This document shows, piece by piece, positions 16,404 through 23,337 of a DNA stretch of 32,140 bases. A model generated the notes under the pieces. The model was not told the origin of the DNA, searched no databases, and saw only the letters and a list, made by a program, of their open reading frames with translations. The translations under genes were made by a program, and so were the position numbers. Positions within the stretch are counted from its first letter, which is position 1. Every line of letters starts with the position of its first letter. This DNA comes from Variovorax sp. MHTC-1 (GTDB taxonomy: Bacteria; Pseudomonadota; Gammaproteobacteria; Burkholderiales; Burkholderiaceae_C), in NCBI RefSeq assembly GCF_003984645.1, contig NZ_RWKI01000033.1:1-32140 (forward strand), written 5' to 3'.

Positions 16404-16862
16404 ATGAATCAGGAACTCTCCCTTCTCGCGGCCGAACTCGGCATCGATGCGCAGCAGCACGAGCCGCTTCGCCTCGCCTTCGGTCTTGCCTGTGTTCGCC
16501 GCATACAGCATTTGCTGGAAGACCCCAGAGCGATCGACGGCGTCTCGGTCCTGGCGGCCTTTGTCGAAGGCCGGTCGGACCGGGCCGCGCTGGTTCAGGC
16601 AACGCAGGAGACAGCGGCGGTGGCCAACAGCCATCGCGGCTCCAGCTCGATCGACGGCTCGGCCCATGCGGCGGTCTCCGCGACCTATGCCGTGGCCAAG
16701 GCGCTTGCCGGGCGGGCCCTCGAAGCGGCCGGCTATGCTGCCTATGCCTCTGTCTATGCCTACGGCGGCTATGCGGTCAACGATCCGTCGGCCTTCGAAG
16801 CCGAGCACACTTGGCAGGTCCAAACACTCAGGGAGCTGGCTCATGCGCGCACCTCGGATTGA
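16404..16862 (+). CDS. Alanine-rich helical protein, possible Imm5-like immunity-type domain
   Basis: This 152-residue protein is predicted almost wholly helical, with LRLAFGLACVRRIQHLLED, VLAAFVEGRSDRAALVQA and the Ala/Tyr-rich EAAGYAAYASVYAYGGYA. The Cys-x-x-x-x-x-x-Leu-x-x-x-Glu helix, followed by Ala-rich helices and a C-terminal helix (WQVQTLRELA), resembles the putative immunity-protein (Imm5-like) domain of polymorphic toxin systems. That comparison is from memory of the pattern and is weak. No toxin partner is adjacent. It begins seven bases after the membrane-protein gene. Confidence 0.7.
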   Translation: MNQELSLLAAELGIDAQQHEPLRLAFGLACVRRIQHLLEDPRAIDGVSVLAAFVEGRSDRAALVQATQETAAVANSHRGSSSIDGSAHAAVSATYAVAKALAGRALEAAGYAAYASVYAYGGYAVNDPSAFEAEHTWQVQTLRELAHARTSD

Positions 16863-16886
16863 GGCGTGCACCATGGAGGTCCACTC

Positions 16887-17186
16887 ATGATTTCACGTCA
16901 CTGGCGAGGCCTAGCGAAGCCCGCCCAGGCAGATGCCTATGTCGAGCATCTGCGCACCGAGACCTTTCCGGCGCTGAAAACGATCCCCGGCTTCATCAGC
17001 GCATCGATACTGCGCCGCTCCCAGGCGCTGGGCGTGGAGTTCCTGGTCGTCACCCGATGGGCATCTCTGGAGTCGATCCACGGCTTCGCCGGGGAAGATG
17101 CCGAGGCGGCTGTCGTTCCCCGGGAAGTGCAGGACATGATGGTGGAGTACGACCGCAGCGCTCGCCACTACGAAGTGGTGTTGTGA
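16887..17186 (+). CDS. ABM-domain (antibiotic biosynthesis monooxygenase-like) protein
   Basis: The start is placed at 16887 because GGAGGT lies seven bases before it; an ATG 21 bases upstream is in frame but has no such site. This 99-residue protein has the dimeric alpha/beta barrel pattern: RHWRGLAKPAQADAYVEHL, TFPALKTIPGFISASIL, EFLVVTRWASLESIHGF and a final strand, HYEVVL. ABM-fold proteins include quinol monooxygenases, haem-degrading enzymes and many unassigned proteins, so a catalytic role is not assured. It shares its fold class with the DUF1330 gene that opens the series. Confidence 0.85.
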   Translation: MISRHWRGLAKPAQADAYVEHLRTETFPALKTIPGFISASILRRSQALGVEFLVVTRWASLESIHGFAGEDAEAAVVPREVQDMMVEYDRSARHYEVVL

Positions 17187-17285
17187 AGGAGGCAGCATGG
17201 ACAGCGATCGCTCGACGCGCAGCTTCCGCAGGCGCATCGGAGCAGGGACCTTACCAAGATTGACATCAGCACAAAAGGAGAACTC

Positions 17286-17699
17286 GTGCCCAATCCCTCT
17301 GTACTCGAAGGCGGCTGCCAATGCGGCTCGGTTCGCTACCGCATCACTGGCGATCCGGTGATGGCGGCACTGTGCCATTGCTCGATGTGCCGCCGTGCGA
17401 ATGCAGCGCCGGCCGTGGCCTGGGCGATGTACCAGGAATCGCAGGTGGCATTCCCCGACGGTGCGCCGGCCCTCTACGAGTCGTCGCCGGGTGCCCGCCG
17501 CGGCTTCTGCGCCCGCTGCGGCACGCAGATCAGCTTCACCGCGGACTACATCCCGGGGCTCGTCGACATCACGATCGGGAGCCTGGACGACCCGGGCCAA
17601 GTGGCCCCCACGCTCCATTACTGGGAGTCGAAGCGCCTGCCCTGGGTGCACTTCACCGACGCCCTGCCCCGCTACCCGGAGTTTCCGCCCCAGGAGTAG
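17286..17699 (+). CDS. GFA/CENP-V-family zinc protein (glutathione-dependent formaldehyde-activating type)
   Basis: This 137-residue protein begins at a GTG preceded by AAAGGAG. The zinc-binding cysteines of the GFA fold are all visible: GGCQCGSVRY (two Cys), CHCSMCRR (three Cys) and FCARCGTQ (two Cys). Between them is the conserved PAVAWAMY strand. Some family members bind the formaldehyde-glutathione adduct, and most are unassigned. It is the last gene of the plus-strand series, separated from the ABM gene by 99 bases, the longest gap in the run. It may therefore have its own promoter or have been added later. Confidence 0.9.
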   Translation: MPNPSVLEGGCQCGSVRYRITGDPVMAALCHCSMCRRANAAPAVAWAMYQESQVAFPDGAPALYESSPGARRGFCARCGTQISFTADYIPGLVDITIGSLDDPGQVAPTLHYWESKRLPWVHFTDALPRYPEFPPQE

Positions 17700-17711
17700 C
17701 AGGCGGCACGC

Positions 17712-17927
17712 TCAATACCGATTGGGGTTGTTCGGCCGGCTGTCGCGGCGATTCGGCACGCCGTCGTTGTCGCGATCGCGGTCGTAGCGGTTGGGTACGC
17801 CGTCGCGGTCCCTGTCGCCATAGCCATGGCCTTGATAGCGCGGCGGCGGTCGGCCGCTGTCGTACGGGACGGCCACGCAGCCGGCCAGGGTGGCGGATGC
17901 GACGAGCAGTGCGAGCAGTGTTTTCAT
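17712..17927 (-). CDS. Small lipoprotein with DxDxDG calcium-type repeats
   Basis: The protein has 71 residues from the ATG at 17927, which AAGGAGAA precedes. The start is MKTLLALLVASATLAGC, a lipoprotein signal with the lipidated cysteine at residue 17. The mature part is short, basic-acidic and low in hydrophobics. It contains DRDRDGVPNRYDRD and then DRDNDGVPNRRD, two copies of the Asp-x-Asp-x-Asp-Gly-x-x-Asn-x-x-Asp loop of thrombospondin type 3 repeats, which bind calcium. Similar small YXGD/DRDGDG lipoproteins are common in this bacterial group, without known function. Convergent with the GFA gene (12 bases between stops). Confidence 0.8.
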   Translation of the reverse strand: MKTLLALLVASATLAGCVAVPYDSGRPPPRYQGHGYGDRDRDGVPNRYDRDRDNDGVPNRRDSRPNNPNRY

Positions 17928-17952
17928 TTGGTTCTCCTTGAGCTTCGGTCGA

Positions 17953-17966
17953 TCGGGTAGACCCGA
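17953..17966. promoter_or_regulatory. TCGGGT-AG-ACCCGA palindrome upstream of the small lipoprotein
   Basis: Perfect 6-bp arms around two bases, flanked by a further CTTCG (17943-17947) and CGAAG (17967-17971) pair. It lies 26-39 bases before the lipoprotein start on the minus strand, so it could be an operator or a leader hairpin. The site is not one I recognise. Confidence 0.35.
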
Positions 17967-17997
17967 CGAAGCCATCATCGGCTGCGCCGGTGTCCGG

Positions 17998-18038
17998 CCG
18001 GTATCCGGCTTTCGCCTTTGCGTGAAGCCGGTTACCGG
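17998..18038. repeat. Long hairpin in the divergent lipoprotein-pbpC region
   Basis: CCGGTATCCGGCTT (17998-18011) pairs with AAGCCGGTTACCGG (18025-18038) with one mismatch and a 13-base loop. A partial direct copy (GGTGTCCGGC) lies just before it at 17990. There is no T-run on either side. It sits between two divergent genes, where terminators are not expected, so a regulatory site or a small repeat element is more likely. Confidence 0.5.
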
Positions 18039-18209
18039 ATGTGCTCATCCAAGATGCTCAGTGCGCCGCGCTGCCGCACCGGCACGGGCCCCTGTTCGCG
18101 AGTAGGCCCACACCGCTTTCATGCATCGGCGTGCAACTTGCGGCGCTTCGAAAAGCACGGCAGCCGCCGGCTAGGACGCAGCGGCCGGCTGTGGCAAGCT
18201 AGCGGCCCC

Positions 18210-20390
18210 ATGCCACGCACCCGAGCCGCCCTGCTGGCGCTGACACTGCTCGCCGCCCTCGCCGGCGAGGCGCAGGCGATTGCCAGCTTCGACGAAGTGC
18301 GGCGCGAGTTCCGCCCCTCCGACACCCGGGTGCTCGACCGCCACGGCGAGCTGCTGCAGCGCGTGCGCACCGACCCCCAGGTGCGCCGTGGCCAATGGAT
18401 CGCGCTCGCCGAGGTGTCGCCGGCGCTGCGCACGGCCATGGTGCTGAGCGAGGACAAGCGCTTCTATGCGCACAGCGGCGTCGACTGGCGCGCGGTTTCG
18501 GCCGCGGCCTGGGGCAATGTGTGGAACACGCGCACGCGCGGCGCATCGACCATCACGATGCAGCTCGCGGGCCTGCTGGACGACGATCTGCGCCGCGGCG
18601 GCGGCGGGCGCAGCATCACGCAGAAGCTCGGGCAGACCGTGGCGGCGCAACAGCTGGAACGCCACTGGCGCAAGGACCAGATCCTCGAGGCCTACCTCAA
18701 CAGCGTGCCCTTCCGCGGCGAGATCGTCGGCATCGATGCGCTTTCGCGCACGCTCTTCGGCAAGGCGCCGCACGGGCTCGACGCGCGCGAGGCGGCGGTG
18801 GCGGCGGCGCTGGTGCGCGCGCCCAACGCCAGGCCGGCGCTGGTGGCGCAGCGCGCCTGCGAGGTGATGCGGGCGATGGAGGCGGGCGCCAGGGTGGATT
18901 GCGAGGCGCTGGACATGTTCACGACCGCGGCTTTGCAGCGCAAGACCTTCGAGGCGAGCGAAGGAATCGCACCGCATCTGGCGCGCCGCGCCCTCACCCC
19001 AACCCTCTCCCAGAGGGAGAGGGAGCAGGACGGGATCCGCACGACGCTGCGGGCGCCCTTGCAGCGCTTTGCGCTCGCGACCTTGCAGCGCCACCTGCGC
19101 GAACTGCGCGGCCGCAATGTCGAAGACGGCGCGCTGGTGGTGCTCGACAATGCGAGCGGCGAGGTGCTGGCGTGGGTCGGCTCCTCGGGCGAGCTGAGCC
19201 GCGCGGCCGAAGTCGACGGCGTGCTCGCGCAGCGCCAGCCGGGCTCCACGCTGAAGCCGCTGCTCTACGCGCAGGCGATTGCCGAGCGGCGGCTCACGGC
19301 GGCCTCGCTGCTCGACGACTCCTCGGCGCAAATCAGCACCGCGAGCGGCCTCTACATCCCGCAGAACTACGATCGCCAGTTCAAGGGCCACGTCTCGGTG
19401 CGCACCGCGCTGGCGGCCTCGCTCAACGTGCCCGCCGTGCGCACGCTGGTGATGGTGTCGCCGGCCTCCTTTGCACACCAGCTGCGCGCGGCAGGCCTGC
19501 CGCTGGCGCAGAACGGCGACTACTACGGCTACAGCCTGGCGCTAGGGAGCGCGGAGGTGTCGCTGCTGGGGTTGACGAATGCGTATCGGACGCTGGCGAA
19601 TGGGGGAAGGGTTGGGGAGACGCGGTTTCTGGTGGCGCCGATGCCCCCATCCCAGCCTTCCCCCAGAGGGGGAAGGAGCAACACGCCGGCCATCGATCCG
19701 CGTGCTGCGTTCATCGTGGGCGACATCCTCAGCGACGTCAATGCGCGTGCCCGCACCTTCGGCCTCGACAGCGTGCTCGGCACGCGCTTCTGGAGCGCGG
19801 TGAAGACCGGCACCAGCAAGGACGTGCGCGACAACTGGGCGGTCGGCTGGTCCGAGCGCTACACGGTCGGCGTGTGGGTGGGCAATGCGAGCGGGGCTCC
19901 GATGTGGGACGTGAGCGGCACCAGCGGCGCCGCGCCCGTGTGGGCCGAGCTGATGGGCTTTCTGCATCGCCGCGAAGCCAGCCGCGCACCGGCGCCGCCG
20001 CCCGGCGTGGTGCGCTCGCGCGTGCGCTTCGGCGACGAGCTCGAAGCGGCGCGCGATGAATGGTTCATCGCAGGCACCGAGCAGTCGCTGTTCGCCATCC
20101 CCGGCGCCGCGGCCGAGTCGGCGCCGCGCATCATCGCGCCTTCGGATGGCACCGTCATCGCGCTCGATCCCGACATCCCGCCCCGGCACCAGCGCGTGCG
20201 CTTCGAGGCCGAGGGCCGCGGCCTGCAGTGGCGCATCGACGGCAAGCTCTTCGCGCGCGGCAGCAGCGCACAGTGGCTGCCCTGGCCGGGCCGGCACGTG
20301 GTGGAGCTGGTCGATGCGCGCGGCCAGGTGCTCGACCAGGTCAAGCTCGAAGTGCGCGGCGCCGGCGTCGTCGCGCGTGTCAAGCGCTGA
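18210..20390 (+). CDS. pbpC: Penicillin-binding protein 1C (bifunctional peptidoglycan synthase)
   Basis: The protein has 726 residues from the ATG at 18210, which begins a signal/anchor segment (ALLALTLLAALAGEAQA). The transglycosylase domain has LSEDKRFYAHSGVDW with Glu81, then RGASTITMQLAGLL. The transpeptidase domain has SxxK (Ser346-Lys349 in PGSTLK), SLN (404-406) and KTG (Lys532). The C-terminal 90 residues are the BiPBP_C beta domain. It builds and cross-links peptidoglycan in the periplasm. Two short hairpin repeats lie in frame, adding about residues 260-273 and 478-490. All catalytic motifs remain outside them, so the enzyme should still work. It normally pairs with alpha-2-macroglobulin, which here is 7.5 kb upstream. 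Confidence 0.95.
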   Translation: MPRTRAALLALTLLAALAGEAQAIASFDEVRREFRPSDTRVLDRHGELLQRVRTDPQVRRGQWIALAEVSPALRTAMVLSEDKRFYAHSGVDWRAVSAAAWGNVWNTRTRGASTITMQLAGLLDDDLRRGGGGRSITQKLGQTVAAQQLERHWRKDQILEAYLNSVPFRGEIVGIDALSRTLFGKAPHGLDAREAAVAAALVRAPNARPALVAQRACEVMRAMEAGARVDCEALDMFTTAALQRKTFEASEGIAPHLARRALTPTLSQREREQDGIRTTLRAPLQRFALATLQRHLRELRGRNVEDGALVVLDNASGEVLAWVGSSGELSRAAEVDGVLAQRQPGSTLKPLLYAQAIAERRLTAASLLDDSSAQISTASGLYIPQNYDRQFKGHVSVRTALAASLNVPAVRTLVMVSPASFAHQLRAAGLPLAQNGDYYGYSLALGSAEVSLLGLTNAYRTLANGGRVGETRFLVAPMPPSQPSPRGGRSNTPAIDPRAAFIVGDILSDVNARARTFGLDSVLGTRFWSAVKTGTSKDVRDNWAVGWSERYTVGVWVGNASGAPMWDVSGTSGAAPVWAELMGFLHRREASRAPAPPPGVVRSRVRFGDELEAARDEWFIAGTEQSLFAIPGAAAESAPRIIAPSDGTVIALDPDIPPRHQRVRFEAEGRGLQWRIDGKLFARGSSAQWLPWPGRHVVELVDARGQVLDQVKLEVRGAGVVARVKR
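18990..19026 (+). repeat. REP-like palindromic repeat inserted in frame in pbpC (copy 1)
   Basis: CCCTCTCCC (19003-19011), AGA, GGGAGAGGG (19015-19023): a perfect 9-bp hairpin, preceded by CCCTCACCCCAA and followed by AGC. In frame it encodes LTPTLSQRERE, a peptide I know as the usual translation of such repeats in proteobacterial genes. It lies between the transglycosylase and transpeptidase domains of PbpC. Confidence 0.8.
19601..19679 (+). repeat. Second palindromic repeat in pbpC with an inverted partial copy (copy 2)
   Basis: CCTTCCCCC (19656-19664), AGA, GGGGGAAGG (19668-19676): a perfect 9-bp hairpin of the same design as copy 1, again followed by AGC. It encodes PPSQPSPRGGRS in frame. 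TGGGGGAAGG at 19601-19610 is the exact reverse complement of CCTTCCCCCA at 19656-19665, so the unit is part of a larger inverted pair. Codons just upstream (GGG, AAT, TAT) differ from the GGC/AAC preference of the rest of the gene. Confidence 0.75.
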
Positions 20391-20446
20391 GACGCGCAGT
20401 CGCGCACAATCCGGCGCTTGCCAATCAGCGCTTTGGAGATATCACG

Positions 20447-21184
20447 ATGAAGACACACACCATCGGCCTGATCGTGCCGCCCGCAGCAGGCCTCGTACCG
20501 TCCGACGGCCAGGCGCTCTATGGCGGGCGCAATGTGCGCTTCATCGCCCGCGGCCTCGGCATCCCGGGCATCTCGCCCGAGGGCTTCGACACGGTGGTGG
20601 ACCGCATCCTCGCGCTCGCCGTCGAGCTGCGCGATGCCGGCGCCGAAGCCGTCTCGCTGATGGGCACGTCGCTGAGCTTCTACCGCGGCCTCGAATTCAC
20701 GGTTGAATTGCGCGACCGCATGCAGGAAGCCACCGGCTTGCCCTGCACGACGATGAGCCATGCGATCGTCGCCAGCCTGCGGCAGCTCGGCATCCGGCGC
20801 GTGGCGGTCGCTACCGCCTACATCGACGCGCTCAACGAGCGCCTCGTGGCCTACCTCGCGAGCTGCGGCATCGTGGTCACGCACATCGAGGGCCTCTCGA
20901 TCACCGGCGTCGAAGCGGTGGGCCAGGTGAGCGCCGAGACGCTGATGGCGCTGGCCGAGCGCACGTTCGCGGCCGACCGCTCGGCCCAAGGCCTGCTGAT
21001 CTCCTGCGGCGGCCTGCTGACGCTGGACATCCACGTGCCGCTCGAAGAGAAGCTCGGGCTGCCCGTCACCTCGAGTTCGCCGGCCGGTTTCTGGGACCTG
21101 ATGAAGGTCGCCGGGCTCGACCCCGCCTCGCCGGGCCACGGCCGCTTGTTCGCAGCCGAGCAGGCTCTTGAACGAGCCGCTTGA
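20447..21184 (+). CDS. Arylmalonate-decarboxylase-like protein of the Asp/Glu racemase superfamily
   Basis: The protein has 245 residues from the ATG at 20447. It closely follows the arylmalonate decarboxylase of Bordetella bronchiseptica as I remember it: IGLIVPPAAGLVPSDG, VSLMGTSLSFYRG, ATGLPCTTMSHA, RRVAVATAYIDALNERL, LLISCGGLLTLD and VTSSSPAGFWD. The catalytic cysteine is Cys187 (Cys188 there). Gly73 sits where a second cysteine would make a racemase, and Tyr125 matches Tyr126 of the oxyanion pocket. This is the decarboxylase pattern (one cysteine), giving stereospecific decarboxylation of a disubstituted malonate. The natural substrate is unknown. The gene overlaps the LysR gene by 17 bases. 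Confidence 0.88.
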   Translation: MKTHTIGLIVPPAAGLVPSDGQALYGGRNVRFIARGLGIPGISPEGFDTVVDRILALAVELRDAGAEAVSLMGTSLSFYRGLEFTVELRDRMQEATGLPCTTMSHAIVASLRQLGIRRVAVATAYIDALNERLVAYLASCGIVVTHIEGLSITGVEAVGQVSAETLMALAERTFAADRSAQGLLISCGGLLTLDIHVPLEEKLGLPVTSSSPAGFWDLMKVAGLDPASPGHGRLFAAEQALERAA

Positions 21185-22055
21185 TCTCGCCACGCTGCGC
21201 GTGATCGTCGCGGCAGCGGAGCTCGGTTCCATCAGCGCTGCCGGCGACCGGCTGCAGCTTGCCGTGGCCGCCGCCAGCGCGCGCATCACGGCGCTGGAAG
21301 AGTCGCTCGGCCTGCGCGTGTTCGAGCGCTCCTCGCGCGGCGTGCGGCTCACGCCCGCCGGCCAGATGCTGGTGCGGCGCGGCCGCGAGCTGCTGGCCGA
21401 CACCGATCGCCTCTCGGTCGACCTGCACGACTACGCCAAGGGCCTGCAGGGCCATGTGCGCCTGGTCGCCAACACCTCTTCCGTGCTGGAGTTGCTGCCG
21501 GCCAAGCTCGACCGCATGATGCGCGAGCATCCGCTGATCCGCATCGACGTCGCCGAGCACGGCAGCCTCGACATCCCGCTGCTGCTGCTCGAGGGCCGGG
21601 CCGATCTGGGCATCGTCGACATGGCGCATGCGCCGCACGGCATCAGCCTGCGCGACTGCTTCTCCGATACGCTGGTGCTGGTGGTGCCCGCGGCTCATGC
21701 ACTCGCCGGCAGCAGCCCGATGGCGCTGGAGGATGCGCTGGCCGAGGATTTCATCGCGCTGCACGACGGCACCGCCCTGTCGAGCCGGCTCGCGACCTCG
21801 GCTTCGGTGGCCGGCAAGCCGCTCAAGGTGCGCATGCAGATGCGCAGCTTCGACGCCGTCTGCCGCATGGTCGCGGGCGGCCTGGGCGTGGCCGTGCTGC
21901 CGCTGCAGGCGGTGACGCCGCAGCTTGCGAGTCTGCCGCTGGCAACGGTGCCCCTGACCGATGCGTGGGCTGCGCGCACGCACCGCATCGCGCTGCGCGG
22001 CGGGATCGAGCCCTCGCCGGCCACGCTTACGCTGATCGAGTTCCTGCTGCGCTGA
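21168..22055 (+). CDS. LysR-family transcriptional regulator
   Basis: This 295-residue protein has a winged helix-turn-helix (about residues 5-65: LATLRVIVAAAELGSISAAGDRL, then ALEESLGLRVFERSSRGVRLTPAG). A LysR substrate-binding domain follows (HVRLVANTSSVLELLPAKL, GRADLGIVDMA, GGLGVAVLPLQAV). The TTG start at 21168 is needed to keep the full first helix and lies inside the end of the decarboxylase-like gene; no in-frame ATG precedes the HTH. LysR proteins usually respond to a pathway intermediate. Being co-directional with and overlapping the enzyme gene is less usual than divergent placement. It probably controls the downstream enolase-type gene through the 116-base gap after it. Confidence 0.92.
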   Translation: MNEPLDLATLRVIVAAAELGSISAAGDRLQLAVAAASARITALEESLGLRVFERSSRGVRLTPAGQMLVRRGRELLADTDRLSVDLHDYAKGLQGHVRLVANTSSVLELLPAKLDRMMREHPLIRIDVAEHGSLDIPLLLLEGRADLGIVDMAHAPHGISLRDCFSDTLVLVVPAAHALAGSSPMALEDALAEDFIALHDGTALSSRLATSASVAGKPLKVRMQMRSFDAVCRMVAGGLGVAVLPLQAVTPQLASLPLATVPLTDAWAARTHRIALRGGIEPSPATLTLIEFLLR

Positions 22056-22091
22056 GTGCCCTCCGGGCAAACCCTCGATTTCGCGGATGCC

Positions 22092-22115
22092 GAACGCGGG
22101 CTTCGCGCGGCGTTC
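22092..22115. promoter_or_regulatory. GAACGC-N12-GCGTTC inverted repeat before the enolase-superfamily gene
   Basis: Perfect 6-bp arms (22092-22097 and 22110-22115) in the 116-base region between the LysR gene and the enolase-superfamily gene. The spacing and place would suit a LysR-type binding box, but the arms are GC-rich and could arise by chance. Confidence 0.25.
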
Positions 22116-22171
22116 TTGTAGATGCCGCGCCGCGCTTCCTACACTGCGCGCAGCACTGGAGACACACGTTC

Positions 22172-23326
22172 ATGAAGATCACCCGCGTCGCGGCCACGCC
22201 CCTGCACCTGCCGATCTCGGTGGAGGTGTCGGGCCGCAGCAAGACCACCTCGCTGTCGCTGTGCCTGGTCGACATCGAAACCGACGAAGGCCTGGTCGGC
22301 ACCGGCATGACCGCCATCACCGAGGAGGAAGTGGTCGCCTCCGTGGTCAACGACATCGCGGCCCATGCGCTCGCCGGCATGGACCCGATGCGCAACGAGC
22401 AGATCTGGGAGCGGCTCTACTGGCTGCTCACGCCGCGCGGCCAGTCCGGCTATGCGAGCCATGCCATCGCGGCGCTCGATCTCGCGCTGTGGGACTTGAA
22501 GGGCAAGGCGCTGGGCCAGCCCTGCTGGCGCCTGCTGGGCGGCGCACGCGCGGAGGTGCCCGTGTACGCGACCTTCGGCTTCGCCTTCTTCGAGCGCGAC
22601 GAGCTCGCCGCGGCGGCGCAGGGGTGGGTCGAGCGCGGCTTCAAGCGGCTGAAGATGACGGTCGGCCACCACGGCCTCGCCCGGCGCGACGAGCCGCGGC
22701 CGCTCGACGCGCTGATCGCCGAGGACGTGCAGCGCATCCGCGCGGTGCGCGAAGCGGTCGGCCCCGAGGTGCAGATCTACATCGACGCCAACTGCAGCCT
22801 GGACTACTTCCATGCGCTCTCGCTCGCGCAGCGCATCGAGGAATACGACATCAGCTTCTTTGAGGAGCCGGTGTCGCAGAACGATATTCCCAACCTCGTG
22901 AAGCTGCGCGCCAAGACGTCCATTCCGCTCGCCGCCGGTCAGAACGAGGGCCAGGCGAGCCGCTTCCGCGACATGTTGGTGGCGCAGGCGGTCGACGTGG
23001 TGCAGCCCAATGCCTGCATCAGCGGCGGCTTCACCCAGTGCGCGCGCATCGCCGGCATGGCTTCCGCCTTCAACACGCGCTTCGCCAACGGCGGCGCCTG
23101 GCCGCACCACAACATGCACCTGCACGCGGGCCTCGCCAACGGCTCGCTGGTCGAATACCACTCGGTGGCGGTGGACTGCTGCAGGATGGTGTTCGACGAC
23201 CTGCCGGTGCCCAGCAATGGCGTGCTGGCGCCACCCGAGCGGCCCGGCCTCGGGTTCTCGCCGAACCGCGAGAGGGTGGCGGAGCTCGCGAAGCGGCCCG
23301 GCTCCCGCGGCGCCGGCAAAGCCTGA
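22172..23326 (+). CDS. Mandelate racemase/muconate lactonizing enzyme family protein (enolase superfamily)
   Basis: This 384-residue protein begins MKITRVAATPLHLP, with the capping domain up to about residue 130 and then the barrel. The second-strand Lys motif reads LKMTVG: Lys161 is kept, but the expected second Lys is Thr163. Metal ligands: Asp205 in IDANCSLD and Glu231 in FFEEP. The third position (Glu247 in mandelate racemase) reads AAGQNEG, giving Gln257. A His-rich strand, GGAWPHHNMHLHAG (His312/313/316/318), replaces the usual single His. It may be a dehydratase, racemase or epimerase acting on a hydroxy acid. Substrate and even metal binding should be verified. It sits between the LysR and Bug genes. 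Confidence 0.88.
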   Translation: MKITRVAATPLHLPISVEVSGRSKTTSLSLCLVDIETDEGLVGTGMTAITEEEVVASVVNDIAAHALAGMDPMRNEQIWERLYWLLTPRGQSGYASHAIAALDLALWDLKGKALGQPCWRLLGGARAEVPVYATFGFAFFERDELAAAAQGWVERGFKRLKMTVGHHGLARRDEPRPLDALIAEDVQRIRAVREAVGPEVQIYIDANCSLDYFHALSLAQRIEEYDISFFEEPVSQNDIPNLVKLRAKTSIPLAAGQNEGQASRFRDMLVAQAVDVVQPNACISGGFTQCARIAGMASAFNTRFANGGAWPHHNMHLHAGLANGSLVEYHSVAVDCCRMVFDDLPVPSNGVLAPPERPGLGFSPNRERVAELAKRPGSRGAGKA

Positions 23327-23337
23327 AATGACGCGCT

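Noticed and set aside
18171..19478. A 435-codon minus-strand frame inside pbpC
   Set aside because: Antisense shadow of a gene whose catalytic motifs are all present on the plus strand.
18990..19679. CRISPR-like interpretation of the two hairpins in pbpC
   Set aside because: There are only two copies, 650 bases apart, with no regular spacing, leader or cas genes.
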